Assembly: GCA_026874595.1 (NCBI GenBank)
Contig: CM049310.1
Coordinates: forward strand, 83,613,056-83,677,055
Direction: 5' to 3'
DNA length: 64,000 nucleotides
Source: Sipunculus nudus
Taxonomy: Eukaryota > Annelida > Sipuncula > Golfingiida > Sipunculidae
The notes beneath the pieces are model-generated. The model was given only the letters and a program-made list of their open reading frames with translations. It was not told the origin of the DNA and did not search any database. Both the position numbers and the translations under genes were made by a program. Shown here one piece after another: positions 1-11,694 of the stretch (the first letter of the stretch is position 1; each line of letters begins with the position of its first letter).

Positions 1-123
1 CTTATCAAAATTGTATTATTTAATCTTCTTGAAAAATTAAAATCAAAATCAAAATTGTTGATCCGGGGGGGGGGGGGTTAAAATTGACGCGGGTGGTGCC
101 TGAAAACGATACCTTTTTTGGCC
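1..123 (+). mobile_element. Harbinger-like MITE, right part (cut by window edge)
   Basis: The segment ends with a G-tract, a GCGGGTGGTGCCTGA-like stretch and ATACCTTTTTTGGCC. This matches the right ends of the related copies near 3.9, 12.8 and 61.8 kb. TTA follows directly, as expected for a PIF/Harbinger-type 3-bp target duplication. The left end lies outside the window. Family assignment is by TIR and target-site style only; no transposase is present. Confidence 0.6.
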
Positions 124-126
124 TTA

Positions 127-1282
127 TATCTATCACAACTGTCAGGAAACAACTGTGTGGCCTTGCCTCGGAAATACTAATTCCTTTTGTTCGTGAACGA
201 TGGCATTTGCTAAATTTCCTATAAATTCGAAAGAACTTTACAAATATTCATTTAGTACTCTGTTTTAGTATATCTTCGGTCAAAATATTTTTATCAATTA
301 TCATTTTTTACGTGTTTTTTACATAATTTAAAGAAATCAGCAGGAAGTATGAGGGAAAATATAATGAAACAGGGCATTGTGTTTTAAAATATGTTTTAAC
401 ATGTTTTATTTCCATATAAGTAGTGAGGATGGAGGTATTTTCAAATATCTTGAAAGTACTGTCCCTGAAATCAAGGTATAGGGGCCTATGCCAATGTTAT
501 TATATAAAAAGAAAGGCCTGGACAGACAATTTTCTAAACCTGTTTTGCCCTGAAAGATTTTGATATATTTTTTAAAATGGGAATGACAATATTCAATGAA
601 ATGTAATTTGGATGCTGTGAACTCTGATTTTTTTGCATTAAATAAATTACCTAATAATGGTAGGAAAAATCATTTTTTTAAGTAAAATGACACCCTGAGC
701 TAATTGGGCGCAACAGGCAAACAAATCCTCTGGAACTAAATGGTACTCTAAATCCAGTCAAAATCTACCAAATTTAGTGGCGTCAATTTATCTTCCAGGG
801 TGGGGGAAGAGTTTCCAGTATTTGTTAATTCTAAACTAGGTTTCCATATCAAATTTCATGGTAAACACATAAATGGAACCAAATTCTACCATTCTATTTA
901 TTAATATTTCATTTGCAATTTACAAATATTATTCTCTGAATAGTGGGGGGATGATTACATTAAAATTGACCATCTCCCTTTCCAAAAAGTGTGTGTGTGT
1001 GTGTGTGTGTAGGGGGGGGATATATACACCCATCCCCTCTATATTGACCCCCCCTTACCAGATACATATTTTTTAGTTCTTAGTTTTCAGGTTCCTTTGA
1101 ATTGTTTTTGGGTATTTCACTTTACATGTACACCTGAATGCAAAATGAAGTTATTAGGGTTCTTACTCCTTTGACATAAATGATTGTCCCACATGTTGGG
1201 CACTAACCTTTTTAGTGAACTCTGTAAACTTGTGCCTTGGCGCATCGTCCACTGTCCACCGTCCACCGTCCACTGTCCACCG
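127..1282. other. AT-rich non-coding stretch with (GT)n tract
   Basis: No convincing exon is seen. It contains a (GT)n microsatellite at about 989-1008 followed by a G-run, and a run of TCCACCGTCCACTG-type short repeats at about 1248-1282 that leads into the satellite. The short ORFs here are not protein-like. Confidence 0.6.
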
Positions 1283-2400
1283 TCTGTTACTAAATATCTC
1301 AACAGCCACCGAAGCTGCATTCATGAAACTTTGCAGAATTACTGATCGTGGTATGAATATGCAAAAATAAGCTTTTGGTGGCGACACCTATGTTGACCTA
1401 CTTTCTGCGGGCCGAAATTTCCTTTTCCCTTCTTTTCCCTATTTTGGCCTTCATATCATAGTCAACCGTTCTTTATAGGAAGGTGAATAATTTGAGTATA
1501 AATTCAGTCAAGTCATTTTCAAGATGGCGTCTCTACGGAACTTCGAATTGTGTCGATCGCAAAATTTGACAACTTGATGTGTTTCCATACATGATGTATT
1601 GTCTATTACCAAATATCTTAGGCACTGCAGCAGCCTTCAGTTTCAAATTTCACAGGAATATTGATCATGTGACTGCTAAATGATTTTGACCTGCAGGTGG
1701 CGCCACCTATGTTGACCTACTTTATGCAGGCTGTAATGGTCTTTTCTGCTTTTTCAAGATATGTCATAAAGTATTAATATTTTGGCTTTCATACCATAGT
1801 CAACAGTTCCGTAGAGGAAAGAGGAATAATTTGAGTATGAATTCAGTGACGTCATTTTCAAGATGTCATCTCTACGGAACTCCAAATTGTGTCGATCGCA
1901 AAATTTGACAACTTGATGTGTTTCCATACATGATGTATTGTCTGTTACCAAATATCTCAGGAATTGCTGCAGCCTTCAGTTTCAAAATTCACAGGAATAT
2001 TGATCATGTGACTCCTAAATGATTTTGACCTACAGGTGGCGCCACCTATGTTGACCTACATTTTGCGGACCGTAATGATCTTTTCCACTTCTTCCAAGAT
2101 AAGTCATAAAGTGTTCATATTTTGGACTTCATATCATAGTCAACAGTTCCATAGAGAAAGGGGAATAATTTGAGTATAAATTCAGTCAAGCCATTTTCAA
2201 GATGGCGTCTCTACGGAACTTCAAATTGTGTCAATCACAAAATTTGACAACTTGACGTGTTTCCATACATGATGTATTGTCTGTTACCAGATATCTTAGG
2301 AACTGCTACAGCCTTCAGTTTCAAATTTCACAGGAATATTGATCATGTGACTGCCTGTATTGAGATACTTTCTGCAGGCTGTAATGGTCTTTTCTATTTT
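1283..2400 (+). repeat. about 340-bp satellite, roughly 3.3 tandem copies
   Basis: The landmark TCTGTTACCAAATATCT recurs at 1283, 1602, 1941 and 2280, giving spacings of 319, 339 and 339 bp. A second landmark (CTACGGAACTTC.AATTGTGTC) recurs with the same period. Two units contain GGTGGCGCCACCTATGTTGA, centred on a 12-bp palindrome; the first, diverged unit has GGTGGCGACACC. The later copies are closer to each other than to the first. Confidence 0.9.
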
Positions 2401-2414
2401 TTCCAACATATGTC

Positions 2415-3190
2415 ATAAGGCATGTCCATAGATACTGGACACCTCCATCTGGTAAACAAGACTGGTGGTGCCATCTGCATTCGTTTTTGCATGGCGTCCA
2501 TCCGTACATTTGCTTTGGATAAAAATTGCTCAGATCTCAGAAGTGGTTCAAGGTATTGGTCTGAAATTTGCCATGTCCATCCATCTTGAAAAGTTTTCGT
2601 GTAAACAACACAGGTGGCGCCACCTACAATCCTGTTTTTGTGGAATAAATTAATGTCCTTTTTAGGAGTTATTTGCTGTATTAGCCTGAAATTGTGCATA
2701 TCCATAGATCTTGGACTCCTCCATCTTGTACTCAAGACTGGTGGCGCCATCTGCAATCGTTTTCCCATGGCATCCATCTGTACATTTGTCTTGGGTGAAA
2801 AATGCTCATATCTCAGAAGTGTTTCAAGATATTGGTCTGAAATTTGGCATGTCCATACATCTTGGAAAGTTTTCTCGAAACCCAGACAGGTGGCACCACC
2901 TACTTTCCCGTTTTTTTCTGTAGAATAAATTAATGCCCTTTTCTGAGGAGTGATTTGCCGTTTTATCCTGAAATTGTGCATATCCATAGACCTTGGAATC
3001 CTCCATCTTATATTCAAGACTGGTGGCGCCATCTGCAATCGTTTTCCCATGGCATCCATCTGTACATTTTCTATGGTGAAAATTGCTCATATCTCAGAAT
3101 TGATTCAAGGTATTTATCTGAAATTTGGCATGTGCATCCATCTTGGAAAGTTTTCCCGTAAACCAAACAGGTGGCACCACCTACCTTGTG
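2415..3190 (+). repeat. about 280-bp GGTGGCGCCA satellite, forward array
   Basis: ACTGGTGGYGCCATCTGCA recurs at 2461, 2737 and 3019 (spacing 276 and 282 bp). In between sit CAGGTGGC(G/A)CCACCTAC blocks, so each unit holds two versions of the GGTGGCGCCACC core. Open frames on both strands in this array repeat the same peptide phrases (for example MDAMGKRLQMAPPVL) once per unit. They are products of the repeat and not evidence of a gene. Confidence 0.9.
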
Positions 3191-3299
3191 CAATAGGACA
3201 GTGTCCACTTCGAAAAAGGAATGAATGGTATTTTCACGTTCACTTTTTTCTTTCTTAATCACCCGCCATCGTCCACAGTAATTCACAGAGTGAACATAA

Positions 3300-3630
3300 G
3301 ACCCCTGGGTCTTTTGTTTTTTTTTTATTTTACTTTACGTTCAAATCTTTTTGCCTCACCCCTAAGTGTCATGTAACATTCGGAACACCTCGGGTGAATC
3401 CGTTGGCTTCTAGCTATTTTAAAATAACGGATATATGCCGTTTGTTCTACTTAGCACAATAACCCCTTGCATCCGACTGGTCATAGCTTATGGGGAGACC
3501 TATGTAATAAATCATGGTAGACCATCCGCTGTGCGAGAGCCCTGGGAAACCTTTTGAGAAAACTAGAAATTCCACTTCAGTCGGATAACGATAATGTTAT
3601 GATATCTCAGTTAAGAATATAATATTCATC
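3300..3630. other. spacer, no gene seen
   Basis: It begins with a GACCCCTGGGTC palindrome and a T-rich run. No splice-bounded open block or tandem structure was recognised. Confidence 0.5.
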
Positions 3631-3929
3631 AGGCACTTTTTTTCATATATCAATGCGGGCGGGCGGTTGTTATATTTTTTATTTTTGTACGTTTCGATAA
3701 AAATCATGATGATAACAGATTTATTTTGCTAAACAAGTAAATTCATTACATAACAAAGATAATTTTATCAAAATTGTATGATTTTATCTTCTTGAAATAA
3801 ATTTCCGAGCGGCTGGAGCTCAAATTTTGTTAAGTTACTATTGAAAATCAAAATAAAGAGTTTTGATGTGGGGGTTTGAAATTATCGCGGGCGGTGGCTG
3901 AGAACCATACCTTTTATTTCTTTTTGGCC
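3631..3929 (+). mobile_element. Harbinger-like MITE copy, left end degraded
   Basis: It contains AGGCAC, a CGGGCGGGCGG tract, AACAGATTTATTTTGCTAAAC, the oligo CAAAATTGTATGATTTTATC and the right TIR GAGAACCATACCTTTTATTTC..GGCC. All are shared with the copies at 11.7-12.9 and 61.5-61.8 kb. The usual left TIR (GGCCAAAA..GGTATGGTTCTCAG) is not recognisable before 3631. Confidence 0.65.
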
Positions 3930-5165
3930 TCATAAATCGAAGATTTTTTTTATCGAAAGCATATTAAAGATACACTTCGGCAGTGTTAATTTCACTTTAT
4001 TCATATTGTTTGATAAACACTGAACAGTGCAAAAAGACTTTAAAGTATCTGCCCCGTGAACTCCTCAAGTCAACTCAAGCCAGCAGCCGATGGGGCAAAC
4101 TTTTTACATGCAGTGTATCACCTGCCAGCAGTCCCTCTCTGAGTAAAGGCGACGCAAATAATTATTTCTGATCAGGAGACGGTTTCAAGCATGGCGGTTT
4201 TAAATTATTATAAGCGAGTACTGTTTTTATTCATTCACAAAATATTTAGCTAAAGTGCCTAGTCATTCGAATATATCCCTGTTTGAGGCCCCGAATTACA
4301 TATGTTTCCCTTCATATATAAACACCATATTTGATTTTGTGCAATGTAAGTTTTGGACCGTGCACATGTATATATGCAGTTAAGCGAAAGCTAGACCAAG
4401 TTGGGGCTCGATTATAAGCGGGATTATTATAACAAAAATAGCTTACAGAGATGACCTTCGGCCTTCAACCTGTATGTTTGTGTTGGAAGTAATGGATGTG
4501 AAAACCTGAAATAAATGAGCATCACATAAAGCCCATTCATTTTCTGTTTAAATGTTTAATTAATAGAGATACCGAAATTCCATCGTTAGAAGTAAAACCT
4601 TAAAAGTAGTTTGAACAAAACCATTTTGACAAGTCCTTCCTTATCTTGGATTATTCCATTTCTAATTCTTTGTGGATACAAGTCCACAAAACTCTCATTT
4701 CAACCAAAATCTGTTAATTTTGCAATTTGTCAACAACAGTTGTGAAACATTGAAGGGCAAATTCGAGTCCCCAAATACACAAAAACAGAATATAGATGGC
4801 TGAAAATACACAGTTTAATGCCCTTCTCGATCATCATAATGAGGAATTAAATTGAACCTAAAGGTAATTTTTGGTTTTGAAAATATAAAATATGCTTTTA
4901 AAAATATATGAAATCAAATAAAAAAATTAACAGATTTTTTTTATAGATTTACTGCAAGTTCCCATTTTGAAGGTAAATGAAACCATCTTGGAACTAGAAT
5001 ATTAAAAGTCGACAAGCGACAACAGGTATCCTCCTAATCAGACTTAATCACAAGAAGTGTGGATAAAGTGAGGCATGGAATCTCACCTAAAATGACAACA
5101 CTAGATATTTGTGGCATCAGAGATGCCCAAGTATCCCAAGACACAGGTGTGGACAAAACTAAAGA
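3930..5165. other. AT-rich non-coding stretch
   Basis: Low-complexity AT-rich sequence with no credible exon, tandem array or TIR pair that I could find. Confidence 0.5.
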
Positions 5166-6165
5166 TTAATTTAGGAGTCGCCACCAGTCATGTGTACAAG
5201 AAAATGCCATCCCAGATCTTTGGACATGCAAAATTTCGATACGTCAAACCAATGCATTAATGTATACAAATACATGATTGTATGTGGCGCCACCAGCTTG
5301 TGTACAAAAAGGAAGTATCCAAGATCTGAAGAGATGAAACATTTCAGGCCGATACGGCAAACCACTCCCGAGAAAAGGGCATCAATGTATTCTACGAAAA
5401 CGGAACAATAGGTGGCGCCACCTGTAAGGTCTAGGTCAAAGTTATCAAAGACGGATAAACGTGCAAAATTCAGACTAATACATCCTCGCACTCCTGATAT
5501 ATATACAATTTTCACTAAAACAGATTTATGGATGGACGTTGCGTGAACACGAATGTAGGTGGCGCCACCAGACCTTTGTACATGATGGGGGTATCCATGT
5601 ATTGTTGATTTAAGGACATACATAATTAAAGGCCGATACGGCAAACCACTCCTGAGAAAAGAGCATCAATTTATTCTACGAAAACGGGAAGGTAGGTGGC
5701 GCCACCTGTCTGGTCTACGAGAAACTATCCAAGATGGATGAACATGCCAAATCCAAGACCAATACATTGAACCAATCCTTAGATATGAGTGATTTTCACC
5801 CAAAGTAAACTCATGGAGAGCCGACGAAAACGGCAAACCACATCTAAGGAAAGGGCATCAATGCATTCTACGAAAACGGAAAGGTAGGTGGCGCTACCGG
5901 TCGTCAGTACGAGATGGAGGTATCCAAGAACTATGGAAATGCTAAATTTCAGCCCAATACATTGAATAACTCCCGAGATACGGGTTATTATCAGAAAGAC
6001 GCACAAATGGCAAATGCATGGATGGACGCCACGCGAAAACGATCGCAGATGGCGCCATCAGTCTTGATATGCACAATTTCCACAGACATGACATATGATC
6101 ACATAGATGCACAGATGGACACTGCGAATGCAGGTGGCGCCACCTATCTTTGTAAGGCACGAGTT
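5166..6165 (-). repeat. GGTGGCGCCA satellite, inverted array
   Basis: This is the reverse complement of the array at 2.4-3.2 kb. AGGTGGCGCCACCT-type cores occur near 5410, 5558, 5694, 5885 (GGTGGCGCTACC) and 6132. The linking phrases (GAAAAGGGCATCAATGTATTCTACG, split here only for description) are complements of the AATTAATGCCCTTTTC phrases in the forward array. Like-for-like spacing is about 280 bp (5410 to 5694). The two arrays form an inverted pair about 2 kb apart. Confidence 0.85.
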
Positions 6166-6239
6166 CACATGTGACCCAATAATTTACCGGGTTTCAGAAA
6201 TATTGGTCAAAGGGTCTCAGAGGAGTTCTTCGCAGACCA

Positions 6240-6265
6240 ACGCGGCGGCGGCGGAAGCCGCGTGA
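6240..6265 (+). repeat. short GGC-repeat tract
   Basis: A CGGCGGCGGCGGAAGCCGCG tract stands out from the AT-rich surroundings. Its GCGGC/GCCGC ends can pair. No function inferred. Confidence 0.5.
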
Positions 6266-7300
6266 ATACATACTATCCTCAAAACTCTGTTTTGGCGGAT
6301 ACAATTAAGGTGGGTTATGTCATTTCTTCTAAAAAATTGGCCTGATAAAGCTGCCAGTATATAAATACAATATGAAAAATACCAACTAATGCATAACTTG
6401 TTGATTGTATCACCATTTGATCTTTACTTATTTTCAGTTATATGAAAAAGTAACTGCAACATTTGATTTAATCGTTCATATTGAAACCATTTAGTGTTAT
6501 TTTCGCTCAAGTGAAGAGGTACAATCGCATTTCATTTTATTTCTACAAAACACTGTGTGCACATGACGGTAAACCCTTAAAATAACTAATGTTTACATAA
6601 CGTTCTGATATTTGACATCCACACAGAAAAAGTAATCAGTATCATATGGCTTCAAAATATCATCTACACATTTACATGTGCACAATCGTATAAATCTCAT
6701 GTTAATGATTTATGTTTTTATTATAAACGCAACCCTCTGTATCCATAAAATATGGATGAATTTACGATTACAGCTCTTTTACCTAACACCATTAAAATCC
6801 AACTGGCATCTTCAACGGAAATGCTTATTTCCTTGCATAAATGACCTTGTTAAAGGCGTTTTCATTTATTTCATGGGGAAAAATTGAAAAAAATTCATCC
6901 AAGGATTTAAACATAAACGAGCTTAAGCAAACTTGACAACATGTAACAATAGGTTACCAACATCATCATTATAACAATGAATATTTCTAACAATATGTAA
7001 AACATAATTAAAAGTAATTAAAGGTATCATATAAACATCTTGAAAAATGCCAAAATTTGTTAAATTTAGATAGGTAATATTTTTTTATAGTTAGGAGGCT
7101 GTAAACATTAAAAATGTTTAAAGATTTTTATATTTTTTTCTTATTTTTCAACTCTACTAAAGGCATCAGCGTTTTCTAGTAGCCGTTGCCTGGCCATTGA
7201 ACAACCGGTATATTTTACGAAAGCAAGTATGACCAAATATATTCAAACTAGGCCATCAATCCTTACGATCTGAACCGTTTAATCTTTTGATTTTAATGGC
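6266..7300. other. AT-rich non-coding stretch
   Basis: Long AT-rich sequence. No splice-bounded reading frame or recognisable repeat was seen. Confidence 0.5.
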
Positions 7301-7338
7301 CAGAGAGGGTTAAAGGTCATCAAGACCCCAAGCGCCCC

Positions 7339-7560
7339 CTAGTGGACTGATCGTTGTCCCCTCGATCGGATCATGATCTTTACGTGTTCGGAGTGTCCTT
7401 GCGGGAGATCGTGGGGTGTGCGGTCTGAGCTGTTGCCTCGGTTTACGGATGTACGATGCTGTTGTTCTCCGGACTCCTCGAATATCTGTACTTGGCCCCC
7501 TAGACACGCTGGCGGGTTGAACGATTTCCTGCTTGGCTTGGTGGCATCTTCATCTTCGGA
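7339..7560 (-). CDS. possible coding block on minus strand, unidentified
   Basis: On the minus strand this segment is open for 73 codons and ends in TAG. It is preceded by an in-frame TGA and has no ATG near its start, so it would have to be an exon fragment or a remnant. The peptide starts SEDEDATKPSRKSFNPP, continues with CLGGQVQIFEESGEQQ, and ends HVKIMIRSRGQRSVH. It is hydrophilic and rich in charged residues. Base composition is clearly more GC-rich than the flanks, and synonymous-looking positions are mixed. No acceptor with a good pyrimidine tract was found just upstream on that strand. The other minus frame is open from 7507 as well. It could be the last exon of a neighbouring gene, a transposon-derived fragment, or chance. 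Confidence 0.25.
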   Translation of the reverse strand, partial: SEDEDATKPSRKSFNPPACLGGQVQIFEESGEQQHRTSVNRGNSSDRTPHDLPQGHSEHVKIMIRSRGQRSVH

Positions 7561-7639
7561 TCAAAATTTACGCCTAGGGAGCGCCCAGTGATGGCGTCTT
7601 GGACCCTTCCAACAGTCCTGAAGGCTCACAGGGCTTCAG

Positions 7640-8930
7640 CCAGTCAAACCCTGATCTTTACTTAGATAACAAAAAGTAAACTTTTTATACAATTTGAAAT
7701 AAAGATAGTAATTTTATCCTGTTCGGCAACCCATGCACTAAAAGAAATGATTGTTATGGATTGTCCGGAAAATTGGTACACTTTCTGCCCTTCTTATCTA
7801 AGAGGGCCTATCGAGAAGTCAGAGTGTCATGCCTTCCAGTGAACCACACTGTAATGCTCGTCTTTCTCGATGAGGGTAATTTTTCACAACATCTCACGAC
7901 CAAGAAGTACACCGACACTGAAAATAAAACAGACACACCGTTAAATATATAATGGTGCACTTCTTAACGACAATTAGTACTACCATGTGCGACTACGATC
8001 CGATTTTAATTAAGTTTTATATATATATTTATATATATATATATTGATACAATTCCCCCGCACGTTTTGAATAACTGACCGCGCATATTGTAAGCAAGTC
8101 TCCAATACGGGTTATGTGACTGGCAGCCACGTTGCGCGAGGCGGAGGAAATAACGGCGGTTACCACCGGAATCGGATTTACACATGGTTCCTGCATTCGC
8201 GTGCATTTTTTCAGTCCTTCCTTCATATTGGTACTTTTGCTGGCAAAATGAAGAATGATGGCCATCCCATTGCAGGCGTCCGTGTGACTATATATAGGAT
8301 CACGACTCAAGTACACCCTGCATGTTAGTCCAATATAAATGCCCACTATATGTATAGCTGAGTCCAAATTTTAAGTATGTTCGTTCACAGATCCGCCTAA
8401 ATATTTTACATATTCGAAAAGTATATAGCACTATATATTATATGTAGCTTAATTAATTTATTTTTTTTACAAATAATATTTAGATAGTTCTTATTATAGT
8501 TCTATATTAGGTTATATTCATGCAAGCCTTGCTCAGTTTAGGCCCAGCAAACAAAAATGCATGGTGATAGCTAGTGAAAGCACAAACTGACAGTATTCCT
8601 ACACGATTTTGAGTCAATTTTTTGTCAAAGAGAATATTAGAGGTTCACACACGTTTAACTTATTTTACAATCTTTATGAGTTAATGCGCAAACTGACAAT
8701 ATTTCCAGGGTCGGATCTAGAAATTTGCAAAAGGGCTCTTAACTGCATGGGTAATGTCGACATACGAGAATTTTAAAACTGATTTGTTAAATTACCTACA
8801 GTTCATTTATATGTACAGCGAGCCAATAATTGTATGAATTTTATGAATAAGGCAGTGAATAGCTAGCTTTAAACTATACTATATGCGAACAGAAGACTTC
8901 ACCTCTGTGCCGTGCATAATGAGTCCCTCG
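7640..8930. other. non-coding stretch with moderate-GC patch
   Basis: At 8030-8370 a less AT-rich patch is open on both strands for about 70-110 codons. It lacks clear splice sites and has no family resemblance I can name. A TATATATTTATATATATA run lies at about 8020-8045. No other feature was supported. Confidence 0.4.
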
Positions 8931-8942
8931 TTAACATATAGG

Positions 8943-8943
<1 letters not shown>

Positions 8944-9030
<87 letters not shown>
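8944..9030. repeat. (TA)n microsatellite
   Basis: An almost uninterrupted TA dinucleotide tract, broken once by TACATA near 9002-9007. Short ORFs encoding YIYIY runs here are artefacts of the repeat. Confidence 0.95.
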
Positions 9031-9033
<3 letters not shown>

Positions 9034-9889
9034 GTGTATATGTTTTAAAGTCCATTTTATGAAAATGCATTTTAGACCTATAGTATATATACTGTCAATT
9101 ATATGAATCCTCGAAAATCCGTAAAACAAACTGTTTAGGCCTATATACGTAGGCTATATATATAGCCTATACGCCTACGAATGTGCGCTGGATATATATA
9201 ATTAAAATGATGTTAAAGTATAGTACTTTAAACATATTCAAAATAATCTTTGTATGACTTGAATAGGTCCATCGTGGACGATTTTATTTGGAGTTGTAGA
9301 CGTTTAAAAGTTAATCAGATACCGCATCTGCATCGAAATAAAAAATAGATCCATTTATTAAAAACAATATGTGCTTGCAGGGATATAGGAATTAGCGAAA
9401 TTGATTTCAAACTTAATTCTGACCATTTTAGTAATAACATTTTTTTTAAATGCAAGTACACGCATGTATAGATCCATATTGCCCACACAATCGAACCAAA
9501 AGAATGTATAGCCACGTCAGCTTAACCTTCAATTAAATAGCTTTAAAGAAACAAATAATAAAGTTAGAATTAAAAAATGTATTTTTTTTTAATTACGTTT
9601 AATTAATGTATATTTTCATTACGTTAAATTACCAACTTGAACACTTTCACAAGGTTATATGGACCGTGTTTTAAAGGACACATAATTTTTATTCTTTATT
9701 ATCTGATCATTTTTACTTATATGAAATGTACAAGGAAAGAGCGACTTATAATAGTAATATATGAGCTATGCTCGTGCTCCATCCCAAAAACTTGTATCAA
9801 GATGGGTATGTTATATTATAGTCAGATATCAATAAAAAATATTCACCAAAAAACAAGGTTATGGACAGAAGTGACGATGCATATTTGAA

Positions 9890-10700
9890 CACGGGTAACA
9901 CAGTTATTTAAATGTCGGGTTGGCACCTGTCCCTGCTTTTCGGCAATATATATGTAATTTACCACTAGCAAAGTTAACAGCGGGGGTCTGTTATCGAGAT
10001 CTATATAATCCGGGGATATGTGAGAATATCAGAGCCATTTTCCGAGTCGTCGCCGCCAAATGTGTTAGTAAACATGCTTGAAGTATCCAGGTGTCATGCG
10101 GGCACAACTAAATGTACGAATATGTGTGCATAAACGTCACAGGTCAACGGCTTGAAGACTATATATTCAACCAAACGACCCCCTCTCCAAGTTTGATGGC
10201 ACTGATTCGTGTTAATCCCCGAAAGAGGGAACAAGTACATAACCTTTCGCATGCTTGCGGCTTAATCACTGAACGTCTTATTGGCTAATCACAGGTCACG
10301 TGACGGTTGTGTGGCAGCAGTAAACAAATGGCGGTCCACATGTGTATCCAAAGTTGTTTGCATGTTTGATCAGATGTCGCGTGTTTGGTGACATGTAGAC
10401 ACGACAAGCGGATCTTTGCCTCACACTGCAGGTAAGATCTGTTTAATAGAGCACTCCACGACACCTATACTCTGTCAACGCCAGTCAGCTCAATCTCTCA
10501 CCGGGCCGAGAGCGACAGAGCGCCCACCGTGAAATCACTCCCCTCCTCTCTCACTCACTGGATCTTGCTCTCGCGGATTTCTGTGTCGCCAGCTCGTGCA
10601 GTACTCGTGCAGGACTTTCTGCAGTATACTGTAGACAGTTGAACAAGCGAGTTGCTGTCTGTTTTGTAAACTTTATTCATTAATTGAATCCAATAACATT
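9890..10700. promoter_or_regulatory. CpG-richer promoter region (CCAAT, GTCACGTGAC, YY1-like)
   Basis: CpG is clearly more frequent here than in the surrounding DNA. Within it lie an inverted CCAAT box (ATTGG, 10280-10284), a 10-bp palindromic E-box GTCACGTGAC (10295-10304) and AAATGGCGG (10326-10334). The E-box is the form bound by USF and MiT/TFE family factors. The AAATGGCGG resembles the YY1 site that often lies at or just after the start of TATA-less promoters. No TATA box sits at the expected distance. A strong donor follows within 100 bp. The direction (plus) is inferred from the YY1-like motif and the donor. Confidence 0.55.
10324..10431 (+). other. candidate non-coding first exon
   Basis: The 3' end is defined by CACTGCAG|GTAAGATC, a near-consensus donor after 10431. 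The 5' end is a guess placed at the YY1-like site; no cap-site evidence exists in sequence alone. The exon contains a short upstream ORF (ATG at 10328, 13 codons, MAVHMCIQSCLHV, then TGA). It is therefore read as 5'UTR and would splice to the ATG-bearing exon at 18561-18750 or to a later acceptor. A CpG-rich stretch continues past the donor, so a second start site inside the first intron is possible. Confidence 0.5.
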
Positions 10701-10749
10701 GCAATAATTTATTATCATTAATAATAATAACAATAATGTTAAATTAATA

Positions 10750-11335
10750 TAGTCCGTCCCAGTACCCGTGTCCGCATGTTTTTCCGGGATAATTTTTTAT
10801 ACAAGTAAAGCAGTGTCAACCTTTCTTGGCCAAAGGTTGCAAAAGCTATTCCGCCGACTACCTGCCCAAAAAGTAATGCCTTACCTTGCTTTAATTTTGT
10901 ATGAGACAAATAATCCAAAATATGACAAAACAGGTTACAGCGTTTACGACTTATTCCTTGCCTGAGAACTGATAATAAACAAGCCAGTCAAACTTATGAC
11001 GTCAGTCAATTAAAAGTGACGCGCGACCGATCACTGTGACGTCTTTGTGACGTCACTGTTGTCTAACAAATACCAAACGCAGCCATAGACATGGAAAGTG
11101 TAACATGGAGGAATGTATGTTCTAGCAGTACCGGGAAGACGCCATCCACGGTATTTCAGCATAAATGAACGCAAATGAGTCGCAAAGTAAATACTTTTTT
11201 CATGATATATAAATACTTTACACAAAATCGGCGGAATATCTGTTTATCTACTTCAGGACAAAGGGCATTTTTAAAGAATATTCTTAAAATAATTATCGCG
11301 AAAAAACATGCGGACACGGGTACTGGGACGGACTA
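10750..11335. mobile_element. TIR DNA element, TA target site, 586 bp
   Basis: The left end TAGTCCGTCCCAGTACCCGT, continuing GTCCGCATGTTTTTCC, is matched by the reverse complement of the right end for about 45 bp with few differences. TA flanks both ends (10748-10749 and 11336-11337). No transposase frame is visible between the ends, so it is non-autonomous. A TA target fits the Tc1/mariner group, but the TIR sequence is not one I recognise. It sits in the putative first intron, about 320 bp after the first donor. Confidence 0.85.
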
Positions 11336-11339
11336 TAAT

Positions 11340-11342
<3 letters not shown>

Positions 11343-11374
<32 letters not shown>
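11343..11374. repeat. (AT)n microsatellite
   Basis: AT dinucleotide run immediately beside the right end of the TIR element. Confidence 0.9.
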
Positions 11375-11377
<3 letters not shown>

Positions 11378-11694
11378 AATATATTGAAGTCTCACCTAAG
11401 TTAATTAGTTATAAATGAACATTGATTTTGTAATTGCATAGATATTAATTATTAATATTATTGCTGTGGTAGTTGTGATAAGCCAGTTTAAAAAAAAACC
11501 TTGTTACATATGTGAAGCATTTTTTATTTTTATAACATATTTAATTGGTAATAAAGGTATAAAACTATTTTAGATTTTCAAGAATTATGGATTGTCCTAA
11601 AATTCTGTATGACCAAATATTGGACAGCTGTATCTTGCCAGTGAGACTGGTGGTGCCATCAGAGTTTCATTTACTCTGTGAAGAGCTCTCCTTA

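Noticed and set aside
2394-3059. 221-codon minus-strand frame, the longest in the window
   Set aside because: It lies wholly inside the 280-bp satellite and repeats the same phrases once per unit.
8029-8367. 112-codon minus-strand frame in a moderate-GC patch
   Set aside because: Both strands are open, the frame runs into a TA tract (YQYIYI), and there is no splice or family support.
8879-9129. YIYIYI-rich small frames
   Set aside because: Artefacts of (TA)n microsatellites; the same applies at 45.6-45.9 kb and 59.6-59.96 kb.
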